A stretch of 11,830 bases of DNA from an uncultured Clostridia bacterium (GCA_947629615.1 CANRER010000034.1:1-11830), one strand, 5' to 3'. Counted from the stretch's first letter, positions 4,966-11,648 are shown. A program made the numbers and translations. Notes: generated from the letters alone by a model not told the origin.

Positions 4966-6999
4966 ATGCTTGAGATTGCTTTTATAATTCTCGCGGTGCT
5001 TATTGCGCTGTTCGGCCTCTGCGTCTTTGTGGCGGTGCGCTCGGGCGAGTATGAGGACGACGAAGCCGACGCCCCCGAGGCCGAAGCCGACGAGGCCGAC
5101 GACGGGGAGGACGAGGCCGCCCGCAGGGAGGAGGCCCGCCGCTTAAAGCGCGAGGAGCGCGAACGCCGCCGCGCCGAAAAGGCCGCCGCAGCCGAAAAAG
5201 CGGCCGCCGAAAAGGCCGAGGCTGAAAAGGCCGCAGCGGCTGCCGCCGCCGAAAAGGCCGAGGCTGAAAAGGCCGCAGCGGCTGCCGCCGCCGAAAAGGC
5301 GAAGGAGGTCCCCGCCGACGCAACGCGGCGGATAGAGCTGCCCAAGGATATGCCCGCGCCCGACGCGGCGGAGCCGAAGGAGGTTCCCGCCGATGCAACG
5401 CGGAGGATAGAGCTGCCCGAGGATATGCCCGTTCCCGCTCCCGAGGCCGGGGAAGCCCCGGACGAGGAGGGCGAGGACGAGGAAAAGACGGGCATTAACC
5501 CCGTGCCGTTCATAATCGGCGGCGCGGCCGCGCTCGTCGCGCTGGGCGCGGTGGCCTTCTGCCTTGTGCGCGGCGACATAATCGGCAAAAGAAACGACGG
5601 CCTTGTTCACGAGCCAAAGACCGTGACCGCGACCGTCAGCAATATAGTGCAGGAAACCGAGCTTATGGGCACCTTGAAGAGCGAAGCCCCCGACGTGCGC
5701 AGCTTTGCCGCCGCAGGCAAGGTCAAGAGCGTGAACGCCGCCGAGGGCGACCATGTGCAAAAGGGCCAAACCCTTTACGTGCTCGACAGCTCCGCCGTTG
5801 AGGAGCGGATAAGCCTGCTCCGTCAGCGGCTCGAAAACGCCAAAACCACCCGCGAAACCACCGTCGAGGACGAAACCTCCGTCAAGGCGGGCGCGAGCGG
5901 AACCGTGACGGAGCTTAACTTCGGCGAGGGCGACCGCGTTTCGAGCGGCGACGTTATCGCGCAGATTTCGAATGTGTCCGACTACCGCGTAACGCTCGAT
6001 TTCGACGCCGACGATACCGGCACGGTCAATGTCGGCGACGCCGCCGACGTAACTATCGGCGGCTCCGTCGTGAACGGCACGGTTACAAGCGCAAAGCTCA
6101 TCGACGAGATTGATGACGAGGTGCCGCTCTACAGGCTCACCATCTCCTTTAAGGGCGGCAGAGCCGGGGCGGAGGCCGGGGCCGTGGTGAACGGCGTTAG
6201 AAGCCTCGGAACGGCCGAGGCGACGGCAGGCAACCGCACCACCGCGACCGTCCGCGCGACGGCGGCGGGCAGGCTTAGCGACCTTCGCGTCGAGGAGGGC
6301 GACACGGTGAGCGAGGGCGCCGTTGTTGCGGTGATAGCCTCGGGCCGCACCGTCACCGAAACCGATACCGACGAGCTTCAGGCCAAGGACATAAATATAC
6401 AGATAGAGCAGCTCGAAAACGAGCTTGCGAACTACACTCTTAAGGCCGATACCAGCGGCTATCTGCAAAAGCTTTACCTAAAGACGGGCGACAACGCCGC
6501 CGTCAATATGCAGGCCGCCGTCATCATTCCCGACGGCAGCCTTTACCTCGACGTCGCTCTTGACGAGGAAAGCTCCGGCGCGACGGTTCCCGCAGTGGCG
6601 CGGTTCACCCTTGTCAAAACCGCCGAAAGCTCCGTGCCGGATAAGGCGTGGCAGGGCGTCGATATGTCCGTCGAGCGCAGCGGCATTATGGATTCCGTCG
6701 CCCCCGACGCCGAGGAGCCCGACAGCTACAGCGGGCATATCGTCATCGACGACCAGACCGGCCTCGTCGCGGGCATGAACGCCAAGGTCAGCGTAGTGAC
6801 GTACTCCGCCTACGACGCGCTGCTTCTCCCCGCCGAGCTTGTCAAGGGCGGCAAGGTTACGGTATGGCGCGCCCAAAGGGCCGAGGAAATCCCCGTCCAA
6901 ACGGGCATAACCACCGACGACGGCTATATCGAGATAACCGGCGGACTCACCGGCTCGGATAAGGTGATAATCGGCGAAAGCGCGGAGGACGGCAAATGA
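4966..6999 (+). CDS. Two-TM membrane-fusion-like (HlyD/RND type) protein with repetitive linker
   Basis: The product has 677 residues; ATG 4966 follows AGGAG (4952-4956). Residues 3-25 are a first membrane segment. Residues 27-160 form an acidic, then Arg/Lys- and Ala/Glu-rich linker with coiled-coil character, a 14-residue tandem duplication (84-111) and two 25-residue repeats starting at 113 and 138, each with KEVPADATRRIELP. Residues 181-203 are a second membrane segment. The ectodomain has four biotinyl/lipoyl-like half motifs, near 248-275 (GKVKSVNAAEGDHVQKGQTL), 306-336, 429-459 and 492-523. It ends in the adaptor-type part, GLVAGMNAKVSVV...LLLPAELVKGGKVTVWR. Membrane fusion proteins normally partner an ABC or RND pump, but none is encoded here. 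By charge, the linker is predicted to be cytoplasmic. A role in export or envelope scaffolding is an inference. Confidence 0.8.
   Translation: MLEIAFIILAVLIALFGLCVFVAVRSGEYEDDEADAPEAEADEADDGEDEAARREEARRLKREERERRRAEKAAAAEKAAAEKAEAEKAAAAAAAEKAEAEKAAAAAAAEKAKEVPADATRRIELPKDMPAPDAAEPKEVPADATRRIELPEDMPVPAPEAGEAPDEEGEDEEKTGINPVPFIIGGAAALVALGAVAFCLVRGDIIGKRNDGLVHEPKTVTATVSNIVQETELMGTLKSEAPDVRSFAAAGKVKSVNAAEGDHVQKGQTLYVLDSSAVEERISLLRQRLENAKTTRETTVEDETSVKAGASGTVTELNFGEGDRVSSGDVIAQISNVSDYRVTLDFDADDTGTVNVGDAADVTIGGSVVNGTVTSAKLIDEIDDEVPLYRLTISFKGGRAGAEAGAVVNGVRSLGTAEATAGNRTTATVRATAAGRLSDLRVEEGDTVSEGAVVAVIASGRTVTETDTDELQAKDINIQIEQLENELANYTLKADTSGYLQKLYLKTGDNAAVNMQAAVIIPDGSLYLDVALDEESSGATVPAVARFTLVKTAESSVPDKAWQGVDMSVERSGIMDSVAPDAEEPDSYSGHIVIDDQTGLVAGMNAKVSVVTYSAYDALLLPAELVKGGKVTVWRAQRAEEIPVQTGITTDDGYIEITGGLTGSDKVIIGESAEDGK
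5215..5298 (+). repeat. Perfect 42-bp in-frame tandem duplication
   Basis: Bases 5215-5256 are repeated exactly at 5257-5298. Each unit encodes AEAEKAAAAAAAEK. The lack of any synonymous difference points to a recent duplication and to possible length variation between strains. Flanking codons (AEKAAAAEKAAAEK) are similar but less regular. Confidence 0.95.
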
Positions 7000-7490
7000 G
7001 CGAGCGGCGCGATAAGCATAACTACTATCTCGACATCGCCATGACGGTGCTTGAGCGCGGCACCTGCCTGAGGCGCAAGTACGGCTCGATAATCGTCAAA
7101 AACGACGAGATAATCTCCACCGGCTATACGGGCGCGCCCCGAGGCCGCAAGAACTGCATCGACCTCGGCTTTTGCCGCCGCGAGCAGCTGAATATCCCGC
7201 GCGGCGAGCGGTACGAGCTTTGCCGCAGCGTCCACAGCGAGGCCAACGCCATCATCAGCGCCCCTCGGCGCGACATGATAGGCTCCACGCTGTACCTCGC
7301 GGGCAGGGACTGCAAAACCGGCGAGCTTGTGGAAAACGCCACAAGCTGCGCCTTCTGCAAGCGCATGATAATAAACGCGGGCATAGAAAAGGTGATAGTC
7401 CGCATAACGATGGATACATATAAGGTCATCGACGTGCGCAGGGATTGGATAGAAAACGACGACAGCTTGGGCGACGAGCTCGGGTACTGA
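6996..7490 (+). CDS. Deoxycytidylate (dCMP) deaminase
   Basis: This zinc enzyme deaminates dCMP to dUMP, the thymidylate synthase substrate. The 164-residue sequence has the CDA fold signature: His80-Ser-Glu82 in VHSEANAII supplies a zinc ligand and the catalytic Glu, and Cys118/Cys121 in SCAFCKRMIINAGIEKV supply the other two ligands. The family's usual PCxxC has Ser in place of Pro. The N-terminal DIAMTVLERGTCLRRKYGSIIV and GYTGAPRGRKNC are typical of ComEB/dCMP deaminases and distinguish it from cytidine or tRNA deaminases. The ATG overlaps the previous stop (ATGA, 6996-6999), so translation is probably coupled. It sits with glyA, whose product methylene-THF is the co-substrate for dTMP synthesis. 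Confidence 0.93.
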   Translation: MSERRDKHNYYLDIAMTVLERGTCLRRKYGSIIVKNDEIISTGYTGAPRGRKNCIDLGFCRREQLNIPRGERYELCRSVHSEANAIISAPRRDMIGSTLYLAGRDCKTGELVENATSCAFCKRMIINAGIEKVIVRITMDTYKVIDVRRDWIENDDSLGDELGY

Positions 7491-7508
7491 TACGAGGGGG
7501 AAGGAAGA

Positions 7509-7757
7509 ATGGCGGCTGATAAGGTCTATCGTGTGCTGTCCATGTATAAGCATATGCTTGACGGCGGCGTAGTCGTCAGGGAGGACGCGGCGGAGCGTTA
7601 CGACGTGAACGTGCGCAGCGTCATGCGCGACATCGCGGATATACGCGAGTTTCTCGAAAAACGCTCCATTCGCACGGGCATGACCGAAACCGTGGTCTAT
7701 GACCGTGAGCAGAAGGGCTATAAAATCAAGGTTTCAGCCGCGCCGAAAAAGCGTTAG
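7509..7757 (+). CDS. Small winged-helix DNA-binding protein (WYL/DeoR-type N-terminal HTH only)
   Basis: The product has 82 residues; the ATG is preceded by GGGGGAAGGAAG at 18 bp past the deaminase stop. KVYRVLSMYKHMLDGGVVVREDAAERYDVNVRSVMRDIADIREFLE is a helix-turn-helix of the HTH_11 type found at the N-terminus of WYL-domain and DeoR regulators, and VVYDREQKGYKI forms the wing. The usual ~200-residue WYL sensor part is absent; the gene stops naturally at TAG, so it is either a stand-alone regulator or a fixed truncation. Its last four bases overlap the stop of the convergent minus-strand gene. A role as local regulator of this operon is possible but unproven. Confidence 0.75.
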   Translation: MAADKVYRVLSMYKHMLDGGVVVREDAAERYDVNVRSVMRDIADIREFLEKRSIRTGMTETVVYDREQKGYKIKVSAAPKKR

Positions 7758-8416
7758 CGGCTTTGCGCCGCCTCGGCGGCGAGCCTTATGCGCATTTCCT
7801 CAACGGCCTGCGGGTCGAGCGTAGGTCTGGCTCTCGCGCAGCCGCGGGGGCCGGGCGTTTGCTCGGCCCCTTTTTTTCGTTCCAGAATTTTGGCTATGTA
7901 GCTCAGCTTCGGCACGTTGTTCTCGCTCGCCTCGGTGATGGCGTAGCGAATGTCCGCCGCTCCCAGTCCGTAGGAAAACAGCCGCTTTTCCACGTTCGAG
8001 CTCCACTTGCCGATAAGCTCGGTGTAAAGAGCCTTTATCCCGAGCCTTTCGGCGGCGGCTGCGGCCCCACTGCCGCCGCAGGCGGCAGCATAAGCATTAT
8101 CATTATCACTATCACTATCACTAACACTGTCACCGTCATTATCATGACTGATTTCATCTGATTTCTGCTGATTTCTGTTCCCCGCCAGCACGCGGCATTT
8201 CTTGCTGTACTTTTCGGCGTTGCGGTCGAGGTCTATCTTTATCAGCATGAACGCGGCGAACAGCGCGCCGCCAAGCTCCTTTTCCGTCGGCACGGCTCCG
8301 CTTTCGCAGTACTCGAATATGGCCAGCATAAGCGAGCCGACGTCCGCCTTAGTCAGCTTCATCGCGCGGAAATATGTCAGATAATCGGTTTTCATTATAA
8401 ACGTCGGCTTTGCCAT
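7754..8416 (-). CDS. Phage-type DnaD-like / DUF6291-like replication protein
   Basis: The product has 220 residues; ATG 8416 lies 7 nt after AAGGAGG. Residues 1-75 (FIMKTDYLTYFRAMKLTKADVGSLMLAIFEYCESG ... FAAFMLIKIDLDRNAEKYSKK) resemble the DUF6291-type helical domain of Firmicutes phage proteins. Residues 85-107 are a low-complexity Asp/Ser/Asn stretch encoded by a 6-bp microsatellite. Residues 120-180 (LFSYGLGAADIRYAITEASENNVPKLSYIAKILERKKG) look like the C-terminal DnaD/DnaB_2 domain, which in phage and host primosome loaders binds ssDNA and helps load helicase. The final 40 residues are Arg/Ala-rich. It is the last gene of the SOS-controlled cassette, an unusual place for a replication protein. 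Confidence 0.65.
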   Translation of the reverse strand: MAKPTFIMKTDYLTYFRAMKLTKADVGSLMLAIFEYCESGAVPTEKELGGALFAAFMLIKIDLDRNAEKYSKKCRVLAGNRNQQKSDEISHDNDGDSVSDSDSDNDNAYAAACGGSGAAAAAERLGIKALYTELIGKWSSNVEKRLFSYGLGAADIRYAITEASENNVPKLSYIAKILERKKGAEQTPGPRGCARARPTLDPQAVEEMRIRLAAEAAQSR

Positions 8417-8428
8417 GGCCCTTCCTCC

Positions 8429-9322
8429 TTACTTTCCCGTAACGTACTTAACCGCGTTCCTCACCATCGCGGCGGCCTCGGCGCGGGTAATAGGCTCGTC
8501 GGGGCGAAAGTCGCCCGTGCCGTCGCCGTGGACTATCCCCATCGCGGCTAGCTCGTCGATTATCTCCTCGGCCCAGTGGCCGTTTGTGTCGGCGAATTTT
8601 TCCACATCGCTCACCTCCTCGCTCGGCTCCTTCATCAGCGCCGCCCACGTCAGCGGGCCGACGCTCCCGTCAACCTCAAGCCCCTGCTTTTTTTGAAATT
8701 CCTTCACCGCCTCGAGCGTCGCGGGGCCGAAGCTGCCGTCGATTTCAAGCGCATAGCCCCATTCGCTCAGGCGGCTTTGCAGCTTCTTCACGGCCTCGCC
8801 CACCGCTCCCTTCGTCAGCACGGGCGTGGGGGTTTCCGCCTCGCCGAGCTCCGCGCGGACGAGGTTAAGGAAGTACTCCCAGCCGTAGTCGCTCAGTATG
8901 CGGTGCGGGCAGTACTTGCCCGAGAAGTCCTGATGCTTCTTCACGTGCGATATATCCCAGCCGTACTCCTTCAAAAGCCCCGCCGTTAGCTCGGCGGCGT
9001 TCTTCATCGCGGCCTCGAAACGGGTTCCGCCGCTCTTGCTGTAGCAAATTTCAATGGCGATGTACCGCCTGTTCCCCGCGCCCTTGCCGCCGTCGCCCGC
9101 GTGCCATGCGTTGCGGTCGTTCGGCACGGCGTGGACGGCCTCCACGTCGTCCACCGCGTAGTGGTAGCTCGTCTGCGCGCCGTTCCCGAGCATATAGCTG
9201 ACCTCGGCGGCCGCGCTCGCGTCGTTCGCGGTGTTGTGTATGCAAATGCCCTCGGGCTTCATCGCGTAGGGGCATTTGATTTTGTACTTCGAGGACGGGC
9301 AAAGCTTATCCCTGACCGTCAT
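8429..9322 (-). CDS. N-acetylmuramoyl-L-alanine amidase endolysin with PG-binding and SLH domains
   Basis: The product has 297 residues with three modules. Residues 20-150 are an Amidase_2 (PGRP-like zinc) domain that cuts the bond between MurNAc and the stem peptide: His29 (ICIHNTAND), His130 (KKHQD) and Cys138 (GKYCPH) fit the zinc ligands and Glu91 (YIAIEI) the catalytic site. Residues 170-230 are PG_binding_1 (KGAVGEAVKKLQSRLSEWGY...IDGSFGPATLEAVKEFQ). Residues 243-296 form one SLH domain (FADTNGHWAEEIIDELAAMG...FRPDEPITRAEAAAMV), which usually binds pyruvylated wall polymers. No signal peptide is seen, so export would rely on the holin encoded directly upstream, whose gene overlaps this start by 17 bp. 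Confidence 0.93.
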   Translation of the reverse strand: MTVRDKLCPSSKYKIKCPYAMKPEGICIHNTANDASAAAEVSYMLGNGAQTSYHYAVDDVEAVHAVPNDRNAWHAGDGGKGAGNRRYIAIEICYSKSGGTRFEAAMKNAAELTAGLLKEYGWDISHVKKHQDFSGKYCPHRILSDYGWEYFLNLVRAELGEAETPTPVLTKGAVGEAVKKLQSRLSEWGYALEIDGSFGPATLEAVKEFQKKQGLEVDGSVGPLTWAALMKEPSEEVSDVEKFADTNGHWAEEIIDELAAMGIVHGDGTGDFRPDEPITRAEAAAMVRNAVKYVTGK

Positions 9323-9734
9323 TTTCTCCGCCTCCCTTGCTTTTCAGAATTTCAAGCACGTTTTTGATGACCTCGGGCATAGGCACGCCGAGCAGGCCCG
9401 CGTTTTCCACAACGGAAATCAGCTCGTTCGCGAGAAAGCCGATTATGACGGTGTTGCGCACGTAGCCGAGCCCCAGCACCAAATCAATTCGGTACCCAAT
9501 CAGCACCAAAAGCAAAATCACGGTCTTTTTCGCGAGGCCCGTAAAGATGACCGCGCTGCTTATGCCGCCCCGCGCGGTCTTGGGGGATTTCCCTGCCCCC
9601 GCGGCCAAAAGGCCCGTCGCGAAATCGACGGCCATAAAGACCACCAGCGAGCCGAGCGGCGCGTCCCAGCCCCCGAGGGCCGAGGCCAAAAACGCCCCGG
9701 CCACGCCTATCCATGTGCATATCGCGCTTTTCAT
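9306..9734 (-). CDS. Phage holin, toxin-secretion/lysis holin family (TcdE-like)
   Basis: The product has 142 residues. ATG 9734 is 2 bp past the stop of the upstream fibre gene and follows GGAGG; a longer open frame upstream is a shadow of that gene. Three or more hydrophobic segments occur (ICTWIGVAGAFLASALGG; LGSLVVFMAVDFATGLLAAG; KKTVILLLVLIGYRIDLVL), with the family signatures VDFATGLLAA, GLAKKTVILLLV and FLANELISVVENAGLLGVPMPE. The family (Phage_holin_4_1, Cph1/TcdE) forms membrane lesions that release endolysin, and in Clostridioides difficile TcdE also releases toxins. Its gene overlaps the amidase gene by 17 bp, a compact lysis module. Confidence 0.93.
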   Translation of the reverse strand: MKSAICTWIGVAGAFLASALGGWDAPLGSLVVFMAVDFATGLLAAGAGKSPKTARGGISSAVIFTGLAKKTVILLLVLIGYRIDLVLGLGYVRNTVIIGFLANELISVVENAGLLGVPMPEVIKNVLEILKSKGGGENDGQG

Positions 9735-9736
9735 GC

Positions 9737-11551
9737 TCAGCCCTCCTCCGAGCCGACGGCGTAGGCGTTTCTTAAATACGCCTGCCCGTTCGCCGTATAC
9801 GCGAGGCCCGTGCTTTTGTCGAAATAGTAGCAGAGCGTTTCGAACCAAAGGCCGAAGCTCGCCCCGCCGCCGCTTATCAGGCGTTCGAGGGCGGCTCCCG
9901 CCTCGCTTGCGCTCGTCGCGGCCACAACGCGGTAGCGCGAGGCCACGCCGCCCCCAAGCACGAACATTCCTTGGCCGCTTACGCCCGCTATAACAATGTC
10001 GTCGGAGGGCCAATCGATGTTGCTGCCGCCGTCGGCGGAGTCAAGGCAGTACATGGGCGCGGAATACGGCGCGCCGAACACGGCGTCGTCCGCGTCGAAC
10101 GTCAGGATAAACAGCTTCTTCGCCACGCACTCGCAGGACGCGGACGCGTCTACCGTGCCGCCGACGTAGTGGCGCACCCTTCGGCTCGGCGCGGCGTTGC
10201 CCAGATAATCCCAGTCCTCGCCGATGGGGTTGTCAAATTCGTCGCCAAAATTTACAAAGCCGTTGAACCGCCATTCGTCGCCAACGGATACCGACTCCGT
10301 TTCGCTGTAAAGTCCGTCGTAGCCCCGGTGCTCGAAGGTTCCCTTGTCCAAAAACCGAAGAACGGAGCCCTTCGCGATGCTGCTTGCCGAAAAGCTTTTC
10401 GGCGAGCCGTCGAAGCCGACCTCCTCCCAGCCCCGCTCGCTGTGGCGAAGCAGATACGTTCTCGCACATTCGGCATACGTCACGCTGTCGTCAATCGCGG
10501 CCTTTAAGTCGTCGGCGGTCGCGACGTTGCCCAGATATTCCCACTTGAAGTCGGTGTCCGTATCGTTCGGGCTTAGGCCGATTTCCTCCACGAAATCGAG
10601 GTCGCCTTTCATAGAGAGGCCGCAATATTTCCACACGTCGCCGAATTTTACATTAATCCATTTGAACTCGGCCTCTTTGCCCTCTTTATACCGAACCGAA
10701 AGCGGAATGTCTCCGTCCTCGGCGAAGCGGTAGGCCGCGCCCGCCGCGAGGCCGCCGTATACAACGGTACTTTTTTCCTTCGTTTCGGAGCTTATAACCA
10801 CCGTTCCCGACTGGCGGCCATCCAAGGCCCAAATGGCGTTAAACTCGCTCGCAAAAGCTCCGCCCTCTTCTTGGAGAGTGATCTTTTTCAGGTCGCCCTT
10901 AAAATTAAAGCCGACATCGCCCGCGCCGCCGAGGCTGCTCAGCTTCGCCAGCAAATCGGCGGAAAGCTTGCTCTCGCTGACGGAGCCGTCGCGGATTTTG
11001 CCCTCGGTCACGGCTCCGTCCTGAATTTTCGGCTGAGTGACGCTCCCCGCCTGAAGCTTGTCCGCGCTGACGGCCTTGTCGGCGAGCTTGGGCTCGGTAA
11101 CCGCGTCGTCAGGCAGCATAGTGGATTTAATCGCGTCGCCTATTTGTTCATCGACGTATTTTTCCCACACATTGCGGGGCAGGGGAGGCACGTCCGCGCC
11201 GGTGACGGTTCCGGCAAGTACCTTGAGCCGCGCGGTATCGGTGGTTATACGGATATTGCCGCCGTCGCGGCCAACGGCTCCGAGCGTCAGGAAGCCGTCC
11301 TCGGTCAGAAGCGCCTCGGGAATTACTGCGGCGGCCGTGCGGCTGTCGTTCTCCGCCTGCGTGAGCGGCAGGGCGTAGCACGGCCCGTCGTTCACGCTGA
11401 GGGTCAGCTCCTTGCTGAGGCCGTCCCAGTCGCCGGTAAAAACGGCGCTCAGCTCGTAATAGTTTTTGCCTCCGCTGACAATGGCCGCCGGCTCCGTCAC
11501 ACATATACGGTCGTTGTCCACGCGGACGCTTACGGTTAATTTGCTGCTCAT
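9737..11551 (-). CDS. Phage baseplate/tail fibre protein, BppU-like N-terminus with decapeptide repeats
   Basis: The product has 604 residues; ATG 11551 lies 5 nt after AAGGAGG. Residues 1-115 (LTVSVRVDNDRICVTEPAAI...YYELSAVFTGDWDG...KELTL) look like the beta-sandwich that starts BppU-type baseplate upper proteins. Residues 148-197 are five 10-residue repeats of the form D-G-A/S-V-T/S-x-x-K-I/L-x, such as DGAVTEGKIR, common in trimeric fibre shafts. The remaining 400 residues are beta-rich with repeated FKW/DEWRF and WDYLGN/WEYLGN segments and a Gly/Ser-rich C-terminal part. Receptor binding is the expected role. No tail tube, sheath, head or packaging genes accompany it in view. It is the first gene after the SOS promoter. 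Confidence 0.78.
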   Translation of the reverse strand: MSSKLTVSVRVDNDRICVTEPAAIVSGGKNYYELSAVFTGDWDGLSKELTLSVNDGPCYALPLTQAENDSRTAAAVIPEALLTEDGFLTLGAVGRDGGNIRITTDTARLKVLAGTVTGADVPPLPRNVWEKYVDEQIGDAIKSTMLPDDAVTEPKLADKAVSADKLQAGSVTQPKIQDGAVTEGKIRDGSVSESKLSADLLAKLSSLGGAGDVGFNFKGDLKKITLQEEGGAFASEFNAIWALDGRQSGTVVISSETKEKSTVVYGGLAAGAAYRFAEDGDIPLSVRYKEGKEAEFKWINVKFGDVWKYCGLSMKGDLDFVEEIGLSPNDTDTDFKWEYLGNVATADDLKAAIDDSVTYAECARTYLLRHSERGWEEVGFDGSPKSFSASSIAKGSVLRFLDKGTFEHRGYDGLYSETESVSVGDEWRFNGFVNFGDEFDNPIGEDWDYLGNAAPSRRVRHYVGGTVDASASCECVAKKLFILTFDADDAVFGAPYSAPMYCLDSADGGSNIDWPSDDIVIAGVSGQGMFVLGGGVASRYRVVAATSASEAGAALERLISGGGASFGLWFETLCYYFDKSTGLAYTANGQAYLRNAYAVGSEEG

Positions 11552-11596
11552 TTTTTCCTCCTTGTGTAAATATTGGGGGCGTGGGGGGCGTTTAAT

Positions 11597-11612
11597 GCGA
11601 ACGTATGTTCGC
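11597..11612. promoter_or_regulatory. LexA (SOS) box
   Basis: GCGAACGTATGTTCGC is a perfect 16-bp palindrome and contains an exact match to the Gram-positive LexA consensus CGAAC-N4-GTTCG. It overlaps the predicted transcription start of the minus-strand cassette, directly after its -10 and 45 bp before the fibre gene ATG. Bound LexA would block initiation, so the cassette should be induced by DNA damage. Confidence 0.85.
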
Positions 11613-11619
11613 TATTTTT

Positions 11620-11648
11620 ATATTACCATCCGAAAAGTACCGTGTAAA
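11620..11648 (-). promoter_or_regulatory. Promoter of the fibre-holin-lysin cassette
   Basis: On the minus strand TTTACA (11648-11643, 5 of 6 matches) and TAATAT (11625-11620, 4 of 6) are 17 bp apart, with TGG before the -10 giving an extended -10 TGn. The start is predicted near 11613, at the edge of the LexA box. The leader of about 60 nt contains a G/C-only run (complement of 11575-11590) and ends in AAGGAGG. Confidence 0.7.

Noticed and set aside
5143..6468. Long minus-strand open frame opposite the membrane-fusion-like gene
   Set aside because: It is a GC-rich shadow of the plus-strand gene with no ribosome binding site and no family resemblance.
7745..7790. Possible minus-strand terminator at the end of the phage cassette (GCGGC...GCCGC then CTTTTT)
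   Set aside because: The stem is short and the T-tract starts 5 nt after it, so it is too weak to annotate.
9735..10013. Longer holin reading frame starting at 10013
   Set aside because: That extension is antisense-free but fully overlaps the fibre gene in another frame; ATG 9734 has GGAGG and the holin homology starts there.
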